Source: Diprion similis (lineage: Eukaryota; Arthropoda; Insecta; Hymenoptera; Diprionidae). From it: DNA of 64,000 nt. The position numbers were made by a program, and so were the translations under genes. Each line of letters starts with the position of its first letter. Within the stretch, counting starts at the first letter, position 1. The stretch is from NCBI RefSeq assembly GCF_021155765.1, contig NC_060108.1, forward strand, positions 26,003,025 through 26,067,024, written 5' to 3'. Positions 47,305-58,600 of this stretch are shown piece after piece. A model generated the notes under the pieces. It had not been told where the DNA came from. It searched no databases and saw nothing but the letters and a program-made list of their open reading frames with translations.

Positions 47305-49559
47305 CTACGAACTTGTACCGAGCAAAACCATTGAGCCGTGCTCGGGAAGTTCTATACTTGACTTGTTGTACGTATCTCTGAAAGTTAAAGGTTTCATAAT
47401 GAAAATACTTTCACCAGCAAACTCGGTTACTTACACTTGTCAGCAACAAATGGTGAACTTACCCAATTTTCGCACTCAATCCGGAATAGATATCAGCGAT
47501 TTCAAGTGACAACTCATCAGGCAGACCATCAAAGTAATTGTCCAAGTCGAACGTGACGGAGGAATTCATCCAGTTCATCAACACAACTATCGGTTTCTCA
47601 CCATTAAGTTGCCTAGCAATACCTACCACTTGATCCTCAATAACTTCGATGTCGACTGTTCCCTCTCTCCATACGGTGGTGTTACGTAGAGCAATAGCTT
47701 GTTGAATATTGTTATAATGGCTGAAATCCGCCTCTTTTTCAGTGGCAAGGTTTACAGTCAAGTAATTCGGATTGACCTTGAGGTAAGGAGTAGAGTTTGT
47801 AGAGAAACCTGAAAGTTGTCGATCCAAATACTATTTCTCAAAGAAATTTTCAAGACACTTGAGTACAAAGACTTGTCATTTAGGGATTGAAGTTACTGCC
47901 TTTGAACAAGAAAAACGGGGCATACTAACCGGCAGAAGTGGTGTTATCCCATTGGAAAGGAGTGCGCCAGGGATCTCGCGAGTACTTAGTGTAAGTTGTA
48001 TTAGTCATACTGCAAGCTCGAGGCTCAACTGTTTCTTCCCATGTGAGATATGTGTCAGTCATACCAAGCTCATCGCCATTGTACATGGTGAAAACACCAG
48101 GCATCAAAAGTGCGCACAGATGAAGTCCATCAGTTCGGTACAGTCCGACACGTGTGGCGACTCGAGAGAAGTCGTGATTCCCTAACTGCGTATAAATGGG
48201 AGTCATAAGACACACCGATCATGGAAAATTGACGAAACGAAGGTTGAAAAATGCAACTATTACTTACCACCCAATTAACTGTTTTACCCGAAGGCATATT
48301 GTCGAGCCAATTGATGAATATGTTGTAGATGTCCTCCGCTGTATCCATAATAACGTCGTTGACGATATCTCCGTCTTTGACCAAGAAAAAGTTGAATGGG
48401 AAGTCAACACCGTAATCGTACCATTTCATAACGTAATCAATGGCAGAGTATCCTTCTGTGCAGATGAACCGCACCTTGTCGTCACCCTTTGCGGCTGTGT
48501 AATTGTTTATGTGCTCCTTCCACTCTTGTACGATAGGATAATTTTCTGGTCGATCCTTTGTTTGGGTGGGGTTCAGATAGAAGTAATCGGTTGAATCGAC
48601 ATCTTTGTCGGACCTAGTTTCGTTCTCCAGAGTATCAGACTCTATATAATAAGGCACCGCGTCGATACGAAAGCCGTCTACGTCAAGATCAAGCCAGAAC
48701 GTGAGGACCTCCTGGAATTTGATGATATTTCCGGTAATTTATTGCTGTCTCGAACAATGGAATGTAGGTAATTCAAAACAAAGTATGTATCGTACTTTCA
48801 TTTCTTTCATGACTAGAGGGTTCCTCCAGTTAAGGTCGACTTCGAACACGCCGAACTGGTGAAGGTAATAAGCTTCGCGTTCGTCGACCCATTCCCAAAC
48901 AGTGCCACTGCCAAAATCATCTAACCAATTGGTTGGATAGCTAAGATAGTCACCGTAATAAACTCCATTGTTCCAGACGTAGTAATCGTAGTATGGATCG
49001 ATGCCCTGCTTTGCTTTGACAAACCATTCGTGTTGGTCACTCGTGTGGTTGGGAACAAAATCAATGATCACTTTGAGTCCCAATTCGTGGGCCGCGGTTA
49101 CCAGTGCCTCGAAATCCTCAAGTGTCCCATAAAGTGAGTTCACCGTAGTGAAATTGGAAACGTCGTAGCCAGTGTCAACCATGGGGCTCCCGTATATGGG
49201 TGGCAGCCAAATGCACGTTACGCCCATGTCGACGAAGTGATCCAATTTGCTCGTGATACCTATGTAATGATTGTAGGAGCATAGTCAGAAAAATCGATGC
49301 CAGGAAAACTGTATTTCCTTCAACGCACATATCTATGAAATAATTAACAAACAGAAATGTTATCACTGTTAAAAAAGCAGGCTGACTTACCATTTAAATC
49401 GCCCTTTCCATCGCCATCACTATCTTTGAAGGATTCGACCCAGATTTGATACAAGACGTTTGTTTGCCACCACTCTGTTGGTTTGGTGACATTATACGTG
49501 ACTGCATTAATCGATGCCGTAGCAGCAAGGATGAGGAAGACTAGCTGCAGCGCACACAT
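47305..49559 (-). CDS. Secreted alpha-glucosidase (maltase), GH13 family, six exons
   Basis: Hydrolyses terminal alpha-1,4-glucosyl bonds of maltose and sucrose-type sugars; insect relatives act in gut or salivary gland. Exons on - strand: 49559-49391, 49259-48796, 48711-48268, 48185-47930, 47808-47463, 47377-47305; all GT-AG, phases match, 583 residues. Signal peptide at 1-19 ([19 protein letters not shown]). Conserved region DFVPNH at 123-128. Nucleophile D228 in [11 protein letters not shown], acid/base E297 in CTEGY, and stabilising D364 in LGNHD are all present. The last 23 residues, ending [15 protein letters not shown], are encoded by a tiny sixth exon. Odd: the usual YPRSF before the DSDGDG loop reads WVESF, and the normal TEAY reads TEGY, so this may be a diverged paralogue with altered specificity. 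There is no transmembrane segment, so it is not the 4F2hc-type relative. Enzyme family is firm; substrate is not. Confidence 0.93.
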
Positions 49560-49604
49560 CGTGGCAATCGAATTCTTCGTCGCTTGGAACTCTGTTTTCG
49601 GTGC

Positions 49605-49612
49605 TATTTATA
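49605..49612 (-). promoter_or_regulatory. TATA box of the maltase gene
   Basis: TATAAATA on the - strand, 46 bases before the start codon. With the usual 25-30 base spacing, transcription would start about 15-20 bases before the ATG, giving a very short leader. This suits a strongly and tissue-specifically expressed digestive enzyme. Confidence 0.7.
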
Positions 49613-51780
49613 CGAATAATTGATACCGTATTTCGTAATCATTTATTGGTTTCCGGCGTGGGGGAGCGCAAATAAAACATGTTCTTTGTATCATATTAGG
49701 AAGTAGGTAAGCGCTTCTAAGGGGCAAGCGGCGAGAGGGGTAAGCCTATGCTTACACAGGCCCTACCGATGTTTCTCAATGTCGTTCTGAACTGATAAAG
49801 CAGTTCAATTTTCTAGTCGTGCCTAAGTTTTGATACAATCATTGGAAATATATATTTATTACGAGGGGTTGCATCTCGAACTACTTTTGGACAGTGTTCA
49901 TTCCAAAAATATATCAGTAATATGCTGTCACTACCGAAACTAAGAAAAAATACTATTTCCAATCAAGTTTTGTTTCTCTGTAAACATAAGAGATATTTTA
50001 TGTGAAGATAAAAACTAACAAATGATCAATGGGAGTATGAGCCGGAAGTAAGTTTCCCAGATTTTGATGCCATTCTAAAGACGTTTTCTGGTGTGAATAA
50101 TTATTATTCTCTAAAATGTGAAATCTCAGATCATACGGAAAGCTTGTACAGTCCAAGCCATTCTGATGTTCTACCCTCGATTTCAAAATTAGAACGGTTA
50201 CGTTTATAGCCCGAAATGTAAAAAATCGCAAGAAAATTTTATAAGTTAATGCGTGTTCAAACAAAGCTACAATATTTCATACGCATAATACATAGCGGTT
50301 AAATCCGCTTTAGCCAAGGTTCTCCGTATTATCCGAAGATGTAGTACATTGGATGGGATAAGCGAGGTTTTACTGTTGATTATCGTTTTCACGCTAAATA
50401 AATTTCCAGGATTCAAGTGTTGGAATAATATTAATCGCTTATGCTTAGGAGACACGTGAAATGTTCGTGATAAATCGATATCAATTCAAGTGTGGTATAC
50501 AATGCGTGATCAACCAAATGACTCAAAATATCATCTGAGCAAATTACACCACATGGCGGAACAATATTTTCTTTGTCCCGAAGGATTTACAGAAATAATG
50601 GCATGCATGCTTAAATATTACATACACTTCATGATAAATACAGCTGTGCTATAAGAAAAAAATGTTTGGCTAAGCTCACTGTCGTGTGTAACAAAATATT
50701 TTATAATTGTGTTGTACCTATGGTACTAATGAGCTAATTGAGTAAAATGTTGCAGAAATATGACTGACGTATTTAGTGTCCAGTTTACTCGATCATCAAT
50801 TTAGTTGTGTAATGATAAACAGAAATCTCGCTGTACTTAATTATATTGCATCGCACATTATTCGAAACTTGAGGCAATAGTTATTATCGCCCTCTAGTTA
50901 TGTCTCCTAAATATTCAACTTGAATTTACTTCCATTTGTAAGATATAGTTTGTCAGGATGTTATTTAAGTAAAGTTAGAACACGTAGTTATTATAATTAT
51001 TGCTGCACAAATATAATGGTTATGTAATAGTTAGATATAATAGATAATGTATCTCGCACGTATGATGTAGTTATAGTATTTGCGTGATACTTATATATTA
51101 TTGGCATATTATGATATGTGAGTGAGGAAGAGGACAACAGGTCGTTATTCCTAGAAGTTTTTTTTATATATTTTACGGGCGTACGTCACGTCTCAAGACA
51201 TCACAGTTAGCCTTACTGTTTGCGTTATTTTAGGAGCAAATAATTTACCCTCTCAAAAGTATTATCCCTTCTAGATTGATTGTTGCCCCAAACACGTCAA
51301 AATTTTCACCGAAAATCCGTAGCATTTGCCTTTCTTTTTCTTCCATCTTAATGCGAAAAACATTTTGTCTTCAAATCGAGTGGAATGACCCTTTTCAGAC
51401 CAATTAAACATCTAGCATAGCAAAGAAGTGATTTTAAAGATAGTGGCACCAACAGCTCAAGAAATACAAAGAAAACACGAAGGAATCAATTCACTCATTA
51501 TTTATTCCAGTACAGCTTACATTATGGATAGTAACAATACAACATTATACATATCGCTTCCTGCAGAGAGCCGTTGCAACTGCACGCAAGCCGGAGATTA
51601 AACTCTACTTATAAACTATAATTATAACTATCTCAAATAACATTTTTCACTCAAACAACGTTTTTGATAATCTGTCTGAGGTTATGTACATTGCACTTCT
51701 TCTTTACCATATAACAGTTGCATTTCTTATGTAACGTATCATTATTCTTTTGCATTTCTCTATGTTTTCCACCGTGCTAC
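49613..51780. other. AT-rich intergenic DNA
   Basis: No complete gene. A short - strand frame near 50267-50455 has a chemoreceptor-like helix pattern (listed separately). The remainder shows no recognisable feature. Confidence 0.5.
50267..50455 (-). pseudogene. Possible gustatory-receptor exon remnant (intracellular loop)
   Basis: The 62-codon frame ends VLHLRIIRRTLAKADLTAMY then YAYEIL. The spacing of L, R, A and Y resembles the segment before the fifth membrane helix in insect gustatory receptors (leucine/arginine-rich helix then Tyr). Upstream on the same strand, 52395-52171 has a membrane-helix pair of the kind that precedes this segment. I see no conserved TYxxxxxQF end and no complete gene, so this is a weak inference; chance is a real alternative. 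Confidence 0.2.
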
Positions 51781-51789
51781 TATTTGACA

Positions 51790-52690
51790 AATTGTTAAAG
51801 AACTATCCACTGACACCAGTTTACTTGTACTACGATTGAGGCATATTCAACAAAATGATGTTGAAACTTTGCACCTATGAGTTCGTCATTTGTTTTCTCT
51901 CCTCCTAAAAACTTAGTACAAATTTTATTCTTATTGGCCGTCACTTTTAATCCATGGCTTGCTCAGCAAGTGACTACGGGCCTTTACAAACAGGCAGGCA
52001 TGCATTCAGATATACAGCATCAGCCTCGGCATCAGCACTACAATCAATCCATCAGTCAGTCCTTGTTTTCGAGCGACCTCCTCGGCTCAGATGTTCTCCT
52101 GAAACCACGAGTAGTGTCAGGCAAAAATTTTTCCGTTTCGCTTGATTCTAGCTGGAACTGGCGTGTATTCTTACTTTTGCTTAGAGCAAATACAATTTCG
52201 CATCACGAGCGATTTGTGCGAGCCTTTCCTGGCTAACTGAACCATAAGCTGCACATAATAGATGACAAAAGAAGCAATGGACGTGCAGTTAATGAAATCA
52301 CCAAGGATGACAGCGGAGGCATCTGTAATGGCGTAGACCAGCCAGCCAAAGAAAAGGAGAGTATACGAAGATATTAATTTGGAAATTGATTTCAATGAAA
52401 ACTACGTAGAATGTGCTCACAGAATTCCTAAACTACTATCTCCTATGATATTTTAAGTATTCTGCTTAGAGCAACAAATAATGCACTATTTATTCTAATT
52501 GTTCATTCACTTTATAACTATTTAGCAACTTGTTAGAAGACCAAACACTGACACCCGACCACATGTACTAGAATTAAGCTTTATTGAATAAATTGAAAAT
52601 GTATTGAAAAAAATCATAGCTGTGAAATCGTAATTTTCCTTCCCCTTCGTTTCAAAAGTTCAGCACAAATTTAATATTTTTTGATAGTAA
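51790..52690. repeat. Diverged direct duplication (copies about 735 bases apart)
   Basis: Sequence at about 51790-51930 resembles 52525-52665: both hold a GACAC core after ACTATC/CAAACA and TTGT/ATGTACTA, then TTTCTC/CCTTCC-type pyrimidines and a TAGTACAAATTTTATT/CAGCACAAATTTAATATT end. Identity is moderate with indels. The second copy runs straight into the satellite edge. Found by eye; extent approximate. Confidence 0.35.
52171..52395 (-). pseudogene. Possible chemoreceptor membrane-segment remnant
   Basis: A 74-codon frame with two hydrophobic stretches: LISSYTLLFFGWLVYAITDA and CTSIASFVIYYVQLMVQLAR. The layout, a helix, a short polar loop with D-F-I-N, then a helix followed by basic residues, resembles helices three and four of insect gustatory/odorant receptors. 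No start context, neighbouring exon or splice pairing is convincing. Could be a relic, an exon of a degraded gene, or chance. Confidence 0.25.
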
Positions 52691-52699
52691 ATCTTCATG

Positions 52700-55600
52700 T
52701 GTTGTTCGCAGCGGATTAGGACAGTGCTTGATCGATTCCTCTCGTAAAATTGCGTCGAAATAGTGCCCCAAAGAATTATTTGCAGCACTTTTCGAACTCG
52801 TCGAAATTTTGGCCAAAAATCCAGAGGGGTTAGCCTTAGTTTTTTCTTCATTTCCGGAGCCGGAAATTTTTCATTCTGGAATCGATTTGTATGACCCTTT
52901 CCGGAGTAAATCGACCCCCAGGAACTCAAAAATCACATGAAAAAGAGCGTGGGACAAACAGCAGAGAAATAAGGACAAAAATAAGCAGTTTTCCGCCTCT
53001 AACTTCTCAGGCGTTGCTCGCAGCGTATTGGGACTGCGCCTAATCGATTCCTCTCGCAAAATTACGTCGGAATAGTGCCCTAAAGAATTATTTGCAGCAC
53101 TTTTCAAACTCGTCGAAATTTTGACCAAAAATCCAAAGGGGTTAGCCTTAGTTTTTTCCTCATTTCCGGAGCCGGAAATTTTTCGTTCTGGAATCGATTT
53201 GTATGACCCTTTCCGGAGTAAATCGACCCCCAGGAACTCAAAAATCACATGGAAAAGAGCGTGGGACAAACAGCAGAAAAATGAGGACGAAAATAAGCAG
53301 TTTTCCGCCTCTAACTTCTCAGGCGTTGCTCGCAGCGTATTGGGACTGCGCTCAATCGATTCCTCTCGCAAAATTACGTCGGAATAGAGCCCTGAAGAAT
53401 TAATTGCAGCACTTTTCAAACTCGTCGAAATTTTGGCCAAAAATCCAAAGGGGTTAGCCTTAGTTTTTCCTCATTTCCGGAGCCGGAAATTTTTCGTTCT
53501 GGAATCAATTTGTATGACCCTTTCCGGAGTAAATCGACCCCCAGGAACTCAAAAATCACATGCAAAAGAGCGTGAAACAAACAGCGGAGAAATGAGGACG
53601 AAAATGAGCAGTTTTCCGCCTCTAACTTCTCAGGCGTTGCTCGCAGCGTATTGGGACTGCGCTGAATCGATTCCTCTCGCAAAATTACGTCGGAATAGAG
53701 CCCTGAAGAATTAATTGCAGCACTTTTTAAACTCGTCGAAATTTTGGCCTAAAATCCAAAGGGGTTAGCCTTAGTTTTTCCTCATTTCCGGAGCCGGAAA
53801 TTTTTCGTTCTGGAATCAATTTGTATGACCCTTTCCGGAGTAAATCGACCCCCAGGAACTCAAAAATCACATGCAAAAGAGCGTGAAACAAACAGCGGAG
53901 AAATGAGGACGAAAATAAGCAGTTTTCCGCCTCTAACTTCTCAGGCGTTGCTCGCAGCGTATTGGGACTGCGCTTAATCGATTCCTCTCGCAAAATTACG
54001 TCGGAATAGTGCCCTAAAGAATTAATTGCAGCACTTTTCAAACTCGTCGAAATTTTGGCCAAAAATCCAAAGGGGTTAGCCTTAGTTTTTTCCTCATTTC
54101 CGGAGCCGGAAATTTCTCGTTCTGGAATCGATTTGTATGACCCTTTCCGGAGTAAATCGACCCCCAGGAACTCAAAAATCACATGAAAAAGAGCGTGGGA
54201 CAAACAGCAGAGAAATAAGGACAAAAATAAGCAGTTTTCCGCCTCTAACTTCTCAGGCGTTGCTCGCAGCGTATTGGGACTGCGCCTAATCGATTCCTCT
54301 CGCAAAATTACGTCGGAATAGTGCCCTAAAGAATTATTTGCAGCACTTTTCAAACTCGTCGAAATTTTGACCAAAAATCCAAAGGGGTTAGCCTTAGTTT
54401 TTTCCTCATTTCCGGAGCCGGAAATTTTTCGTTCTGGAATCGATTTGTATGACCCTTTCCGGAGTAAATCGACCCCCAGGAACTCAAAAATCACATGGAA
54501 AAGAGCGTGGGACAAACAGCAGAAAAATGAGGACGAAAATAAGCAGTTTTCCGCCTCTAACTTCTCAGGCGTTGCTCGCAGCGTATTGGGACTGCGCTTA
54601 ATCGATTCCTCTCGCAAAATTACGTCGGAATAGTGCCCTAAAGAATTAATTGCAGCACTTTTCAAACTCGTCGAAATTTTGGCCAAAAATCCAAAGGGGT
54701 TAGCCTTAGTTTTTTCCTCATTTCCGGAGCCGGAAATTTCTCGTTCTGGAATCGATTTGTATGACCCTTTCCGGAGTAAATCGACCCCCAGGAACTCAAA
54801 AATCACATGAAAAAGAGCGTGGGACAAACAGCAGAGAAATGAGGACGAAAATAAGCAGTTTTCCGCCTCTAACTTCTCAGGCGTTGCTCGCAGCGTATTG
54901 GGACTGCGCTTAATCGATTCCTCTCGCAAAATTACGTCGGAATAGTGCCCTAAAGAATTAATTGCAGCACTTTTCAAACTCGTCGAAATTTTGGCCAAAA
55001 ATCCAAAGGGGTTAGCCTTACTTTTTTCCTCATTTCCGGAGCCGGAAATTTCTCGTTCTGGAATCGATTTGTATGACCCTTTCCGGAGTAAATCGACCCC
55101 CAGGAACTCAAAAATCACATGCAAAAGAGCGTGGGACAAACAGCGGAGAAATGAGGACGGAAATAAGCAGTTTTCCGCCTCTAACTTCTCAGGCGTTGCT
55201 CGCAGCGTATTGGGACTGCGCTTAATCGATTCCTCTCGCAAAATTACGTCGGAATAGTGCCCTAAAGAATTAATTGCAGCACTTTTCAAACTCGTCGAAA
55301 TTTTGGCCAAAAATCCAAAGGGGTTAGCCTTAGTTTTTTCCTCATTTCCGGAGCCGGAAATTTCTCGTTCTGGAATCGATTTGTATGACCCTTTCCGGAG
55401 TAAATCGACCCCCAGGAACTCAAAAATCACATGAAAAAGAGCGTGGGACAAACAGCAGAGAAATGAGGACGAAAATAAGCAGTTTTCCGCCTCTAACTTC
55501 TCAGGCGTTGCTCGCAGCGTATTGGGACTGCGCTTAATCGATTCCTCTCGCAAAATTACGTCGGAATAGTGCCCTAAAGAATTAATTGCAGCACTTTTCA

Positions 55601-58600
55601 AACTCGTCGAAATTTTGGCCAAAAATCCAAAGGGGTTAGCCTTAGTTTTTTCCTCATTTCCGGAGCCGGAAATTTCTCGTTCTGGAATCGATTTGTATGA
55701 CCCTTTCCGGAGTAAATCGACCCCCAGGAACTCAAAAATCACATGCAAAAGAGCGTGGGACAAACAGCGGAGAAATGAGGACGGAAATAAGCAGTTTTCC
55801 GCCTCTAACTTCTCAGGCGTTGCTCGCAGCGTATTGGGACTGCGCTTAATCGATTCCTCTCGCAAAATTACGTCGGAATAGTGCCCTAAAGAATTAATTG
55901 CAGCACTTTTCAAACTCGTCGAAATTTTGGCCAAAAATCCAAAGGGGTTAGCCTTAGTTTTTTCCTCATTTCCGGAGCCGGAAATTTCTCGTTCTGGAAT
56001 CGATTTGTATGACCCTTTCCGGAGTAAATCGACCCCCAGGAACTCAAAAATCACATGCAAAAGAGCGTGGGACAAACAGCGGAGAAATGAGGACGAAAAT
56101 AAGCAGTTTTCCGCCTCTAACTTCTCAGGCGTTGCTCGCAGCGTATTGGGACTGCGCTTAATCGATTCCTCTCGCAAAATTACGTCGGAATAGTGCCCTA
56201 AAGAATTAATTGCAGCACTTTTCAAACTCGTCGAAATTTTGGCCAAAAATCCAAAGGGGTTAGCCTTAGTTTTTTCCTCATTTCCGGAGCCGGAAATTTC
56301 TCGTTCTGGAATCGATTTGTATGACCCTTTCCGGAGTAAATCGACCCCCAGGAACTCAAAAATCACATGCAAAAGAGCGTGGGACAAACAGCGGAGAAAT
56401 GAGGACGAAAATAAGCAGTTTTCCGCCTCAAACTTCTCAGGCGTTGCTCGCAGCGTATTGGGACTGCGCTTAATCGATTCCTCCCGCAAAATTACGTCGG
56501 AATAGTGCCCTAAAGAATTAATTGCAGCACTTTTCAAACTCGTCGAAATTTTGGCCAAAAATCCAAAGGGGTTAGCCTTAGTTTTTTCCTCATTTTCGGA
56601 GCCGGAAATTTCTCGTTCTGGAATCGATTTGTATGACCCTTTCCGGAGTAAGTCGACCCCCAGGAACTCAAAAATCACATGCAAAAGAGCGTGGGACAAA
56701 CAGCGGAGAAATGAGGACGAAAATAAGCAGTTTTCCGCCTCTAACTTCTCAGGCGTTGCTCGCAGCGTATTGGGACTGCGCTTAATCGATTCCTCTCGCA
56801 AAATTACGTCGAAATAGTGCCCTAAAGAATTAATTGCAGCACTTTTCAAACTCGTCGAAATTTTGGCCAAAAATCCAAAGGGGTTAGCCTTAGTTTTTTC
56901 CTCATTTTCGGAGCCGGAAATTTCTCGTTCTGGAATCGATTTGTATGACCCTTTCCGGAGTAAATCGACCCCCAGGAACTCAAAAATCACATGAAAAAGA
57001 GCGTGGGACAAACAGCAGAGAAATGAGGACGAAAATAAGCAGTTTTCCGCCTCTAACTTCTCAGGCGTTGCTCGCAGCGTATTGGGACTGCGCTTAATCG
57101 ATTCCTCTCGCAAAATTACGTCGGAATAGTGCCCTAAAGAATTAATTGCAGCACTTTTCAAACTCGTCGAAATTTTGGCCAAAAATCCAAAGGGGTTAGC
57201 CTTAGTTTTTTCCTCATTTCCGGAGCCGGAAATTTCTCGTTCTGGAATCGATTTGTATGACCCTTTCCGGAGTAAATCGACCCCCAGGAACTCAAAAATC
57301 ACATGAAAAAGAGCGTGGGACAAACAGCAGAGAAATGAGGACAAAAATAAGCAGTTTTCCGCCTCTAACTTCTCAGGCGTTGCTCGCAGCGTATTGGGAC
57401 TGCGCCTAATCGATTCCTCTCGCAAAATTACGTCGGAATAGTGCCCTAAAGAATTATTTGCAGCACTTTTCAAACTCGTCGAAATTTTGACCAAAAATCC
57501 AAAGGGGTTAGCCTTAGTTTTTTCCTCATTTCCGGAGCCGGAAATTTTTCGTTCTGGAATCGATTTGTATGACCCTTTCCGGAGTAAATCGACCCCCAGG
57601 AACTCAAAAATCACATGGAAAAGAGCGTGGGACAAACAGCAGAAAAATGAGGACGAAAATAAGCAGTTTTCCGCCTCTAACTTCTCAGGCGTTGCTCGCA
57701 GCGTATTGGGACTGCGCTCAATCGATTCCTCTCGCAAAATTACGTCGGAATAGAGCCCTGAAGAATTAATTGCAGCACTTTTGAAACTCGTCGAAATTTT
57801 GGCCAAAAATCCAAAGGGGTTAGCCTTAGTTTTTCCTCATTTCCGGAGCCGGAAATTTTTCGTTCTGGAATCAATTTGTATGACCCTTTCCGGAGTAAAT
57901 CGACCCCCAGGAACTCAAAAATCACATGCAAAAGAGCGTGGGACAAACAGCGGAGAAATGAGGACGAAAATAAGCAGTTTTCCGCCTCTAACTCCTCAGG
58001 CGTTGCTTGCAGCGTATTGGGACTGCGCTTAATCGATTCCTCTCGCAAAATTACGTCGGAATAGTGCCCCAAAGAATTAATTGCAGCACTTTTCAAACTC
58101 GTCGAAATTTTGGCCAAAAATCCAAAGGGGTTAGCCTTAGTTTTTTCCTCATTTCCGGAGCCGGAAATTTCTCGTTCTGGAATCGATTTGTATGACCCTT
58201 TCCGGAGTAAATCGACCCCCAGGAACTCAAAAATCACATGAAAAAGAGCGTGGGACAAACAGCAGAGAAATGAGGACAAAAATAAGCAGTTTTCCGCCTC
58301 TAACTTCTCAGGCGTTGCTCGCAGCGTATTGGGACTGCGCCTAATCGATTCCTCTCGCAAAATTACGTCGGAATAGTGCCCTAAAGAATTATTTGCAGCA
58401 CTTTTCAAACTCGTCGAAATTTTGACCAAAAATCCAAAGGGGTTAGCCTTAGTTTTTTCCTCATTTCCGGAGCCGGAAATTTTTCGTTCTGGAATCGATT
58501 TGTATGACCCTTTCCGGAGTAAATCGACCCCCAGGAACTCAAAAATCACATGGAAAAGAGCGTGGGACAAACAGCAGAAAAATGAGGACGAAAATAAGCA

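Noticed and set aside
53727..57806. 1359-codon open frame as a repeat-protein gene
   Set aside because: It is a satellite read through in a period divisible by three. There is no start context, it is interrupted by T5 units, and the opposite strand is also open in each unit.
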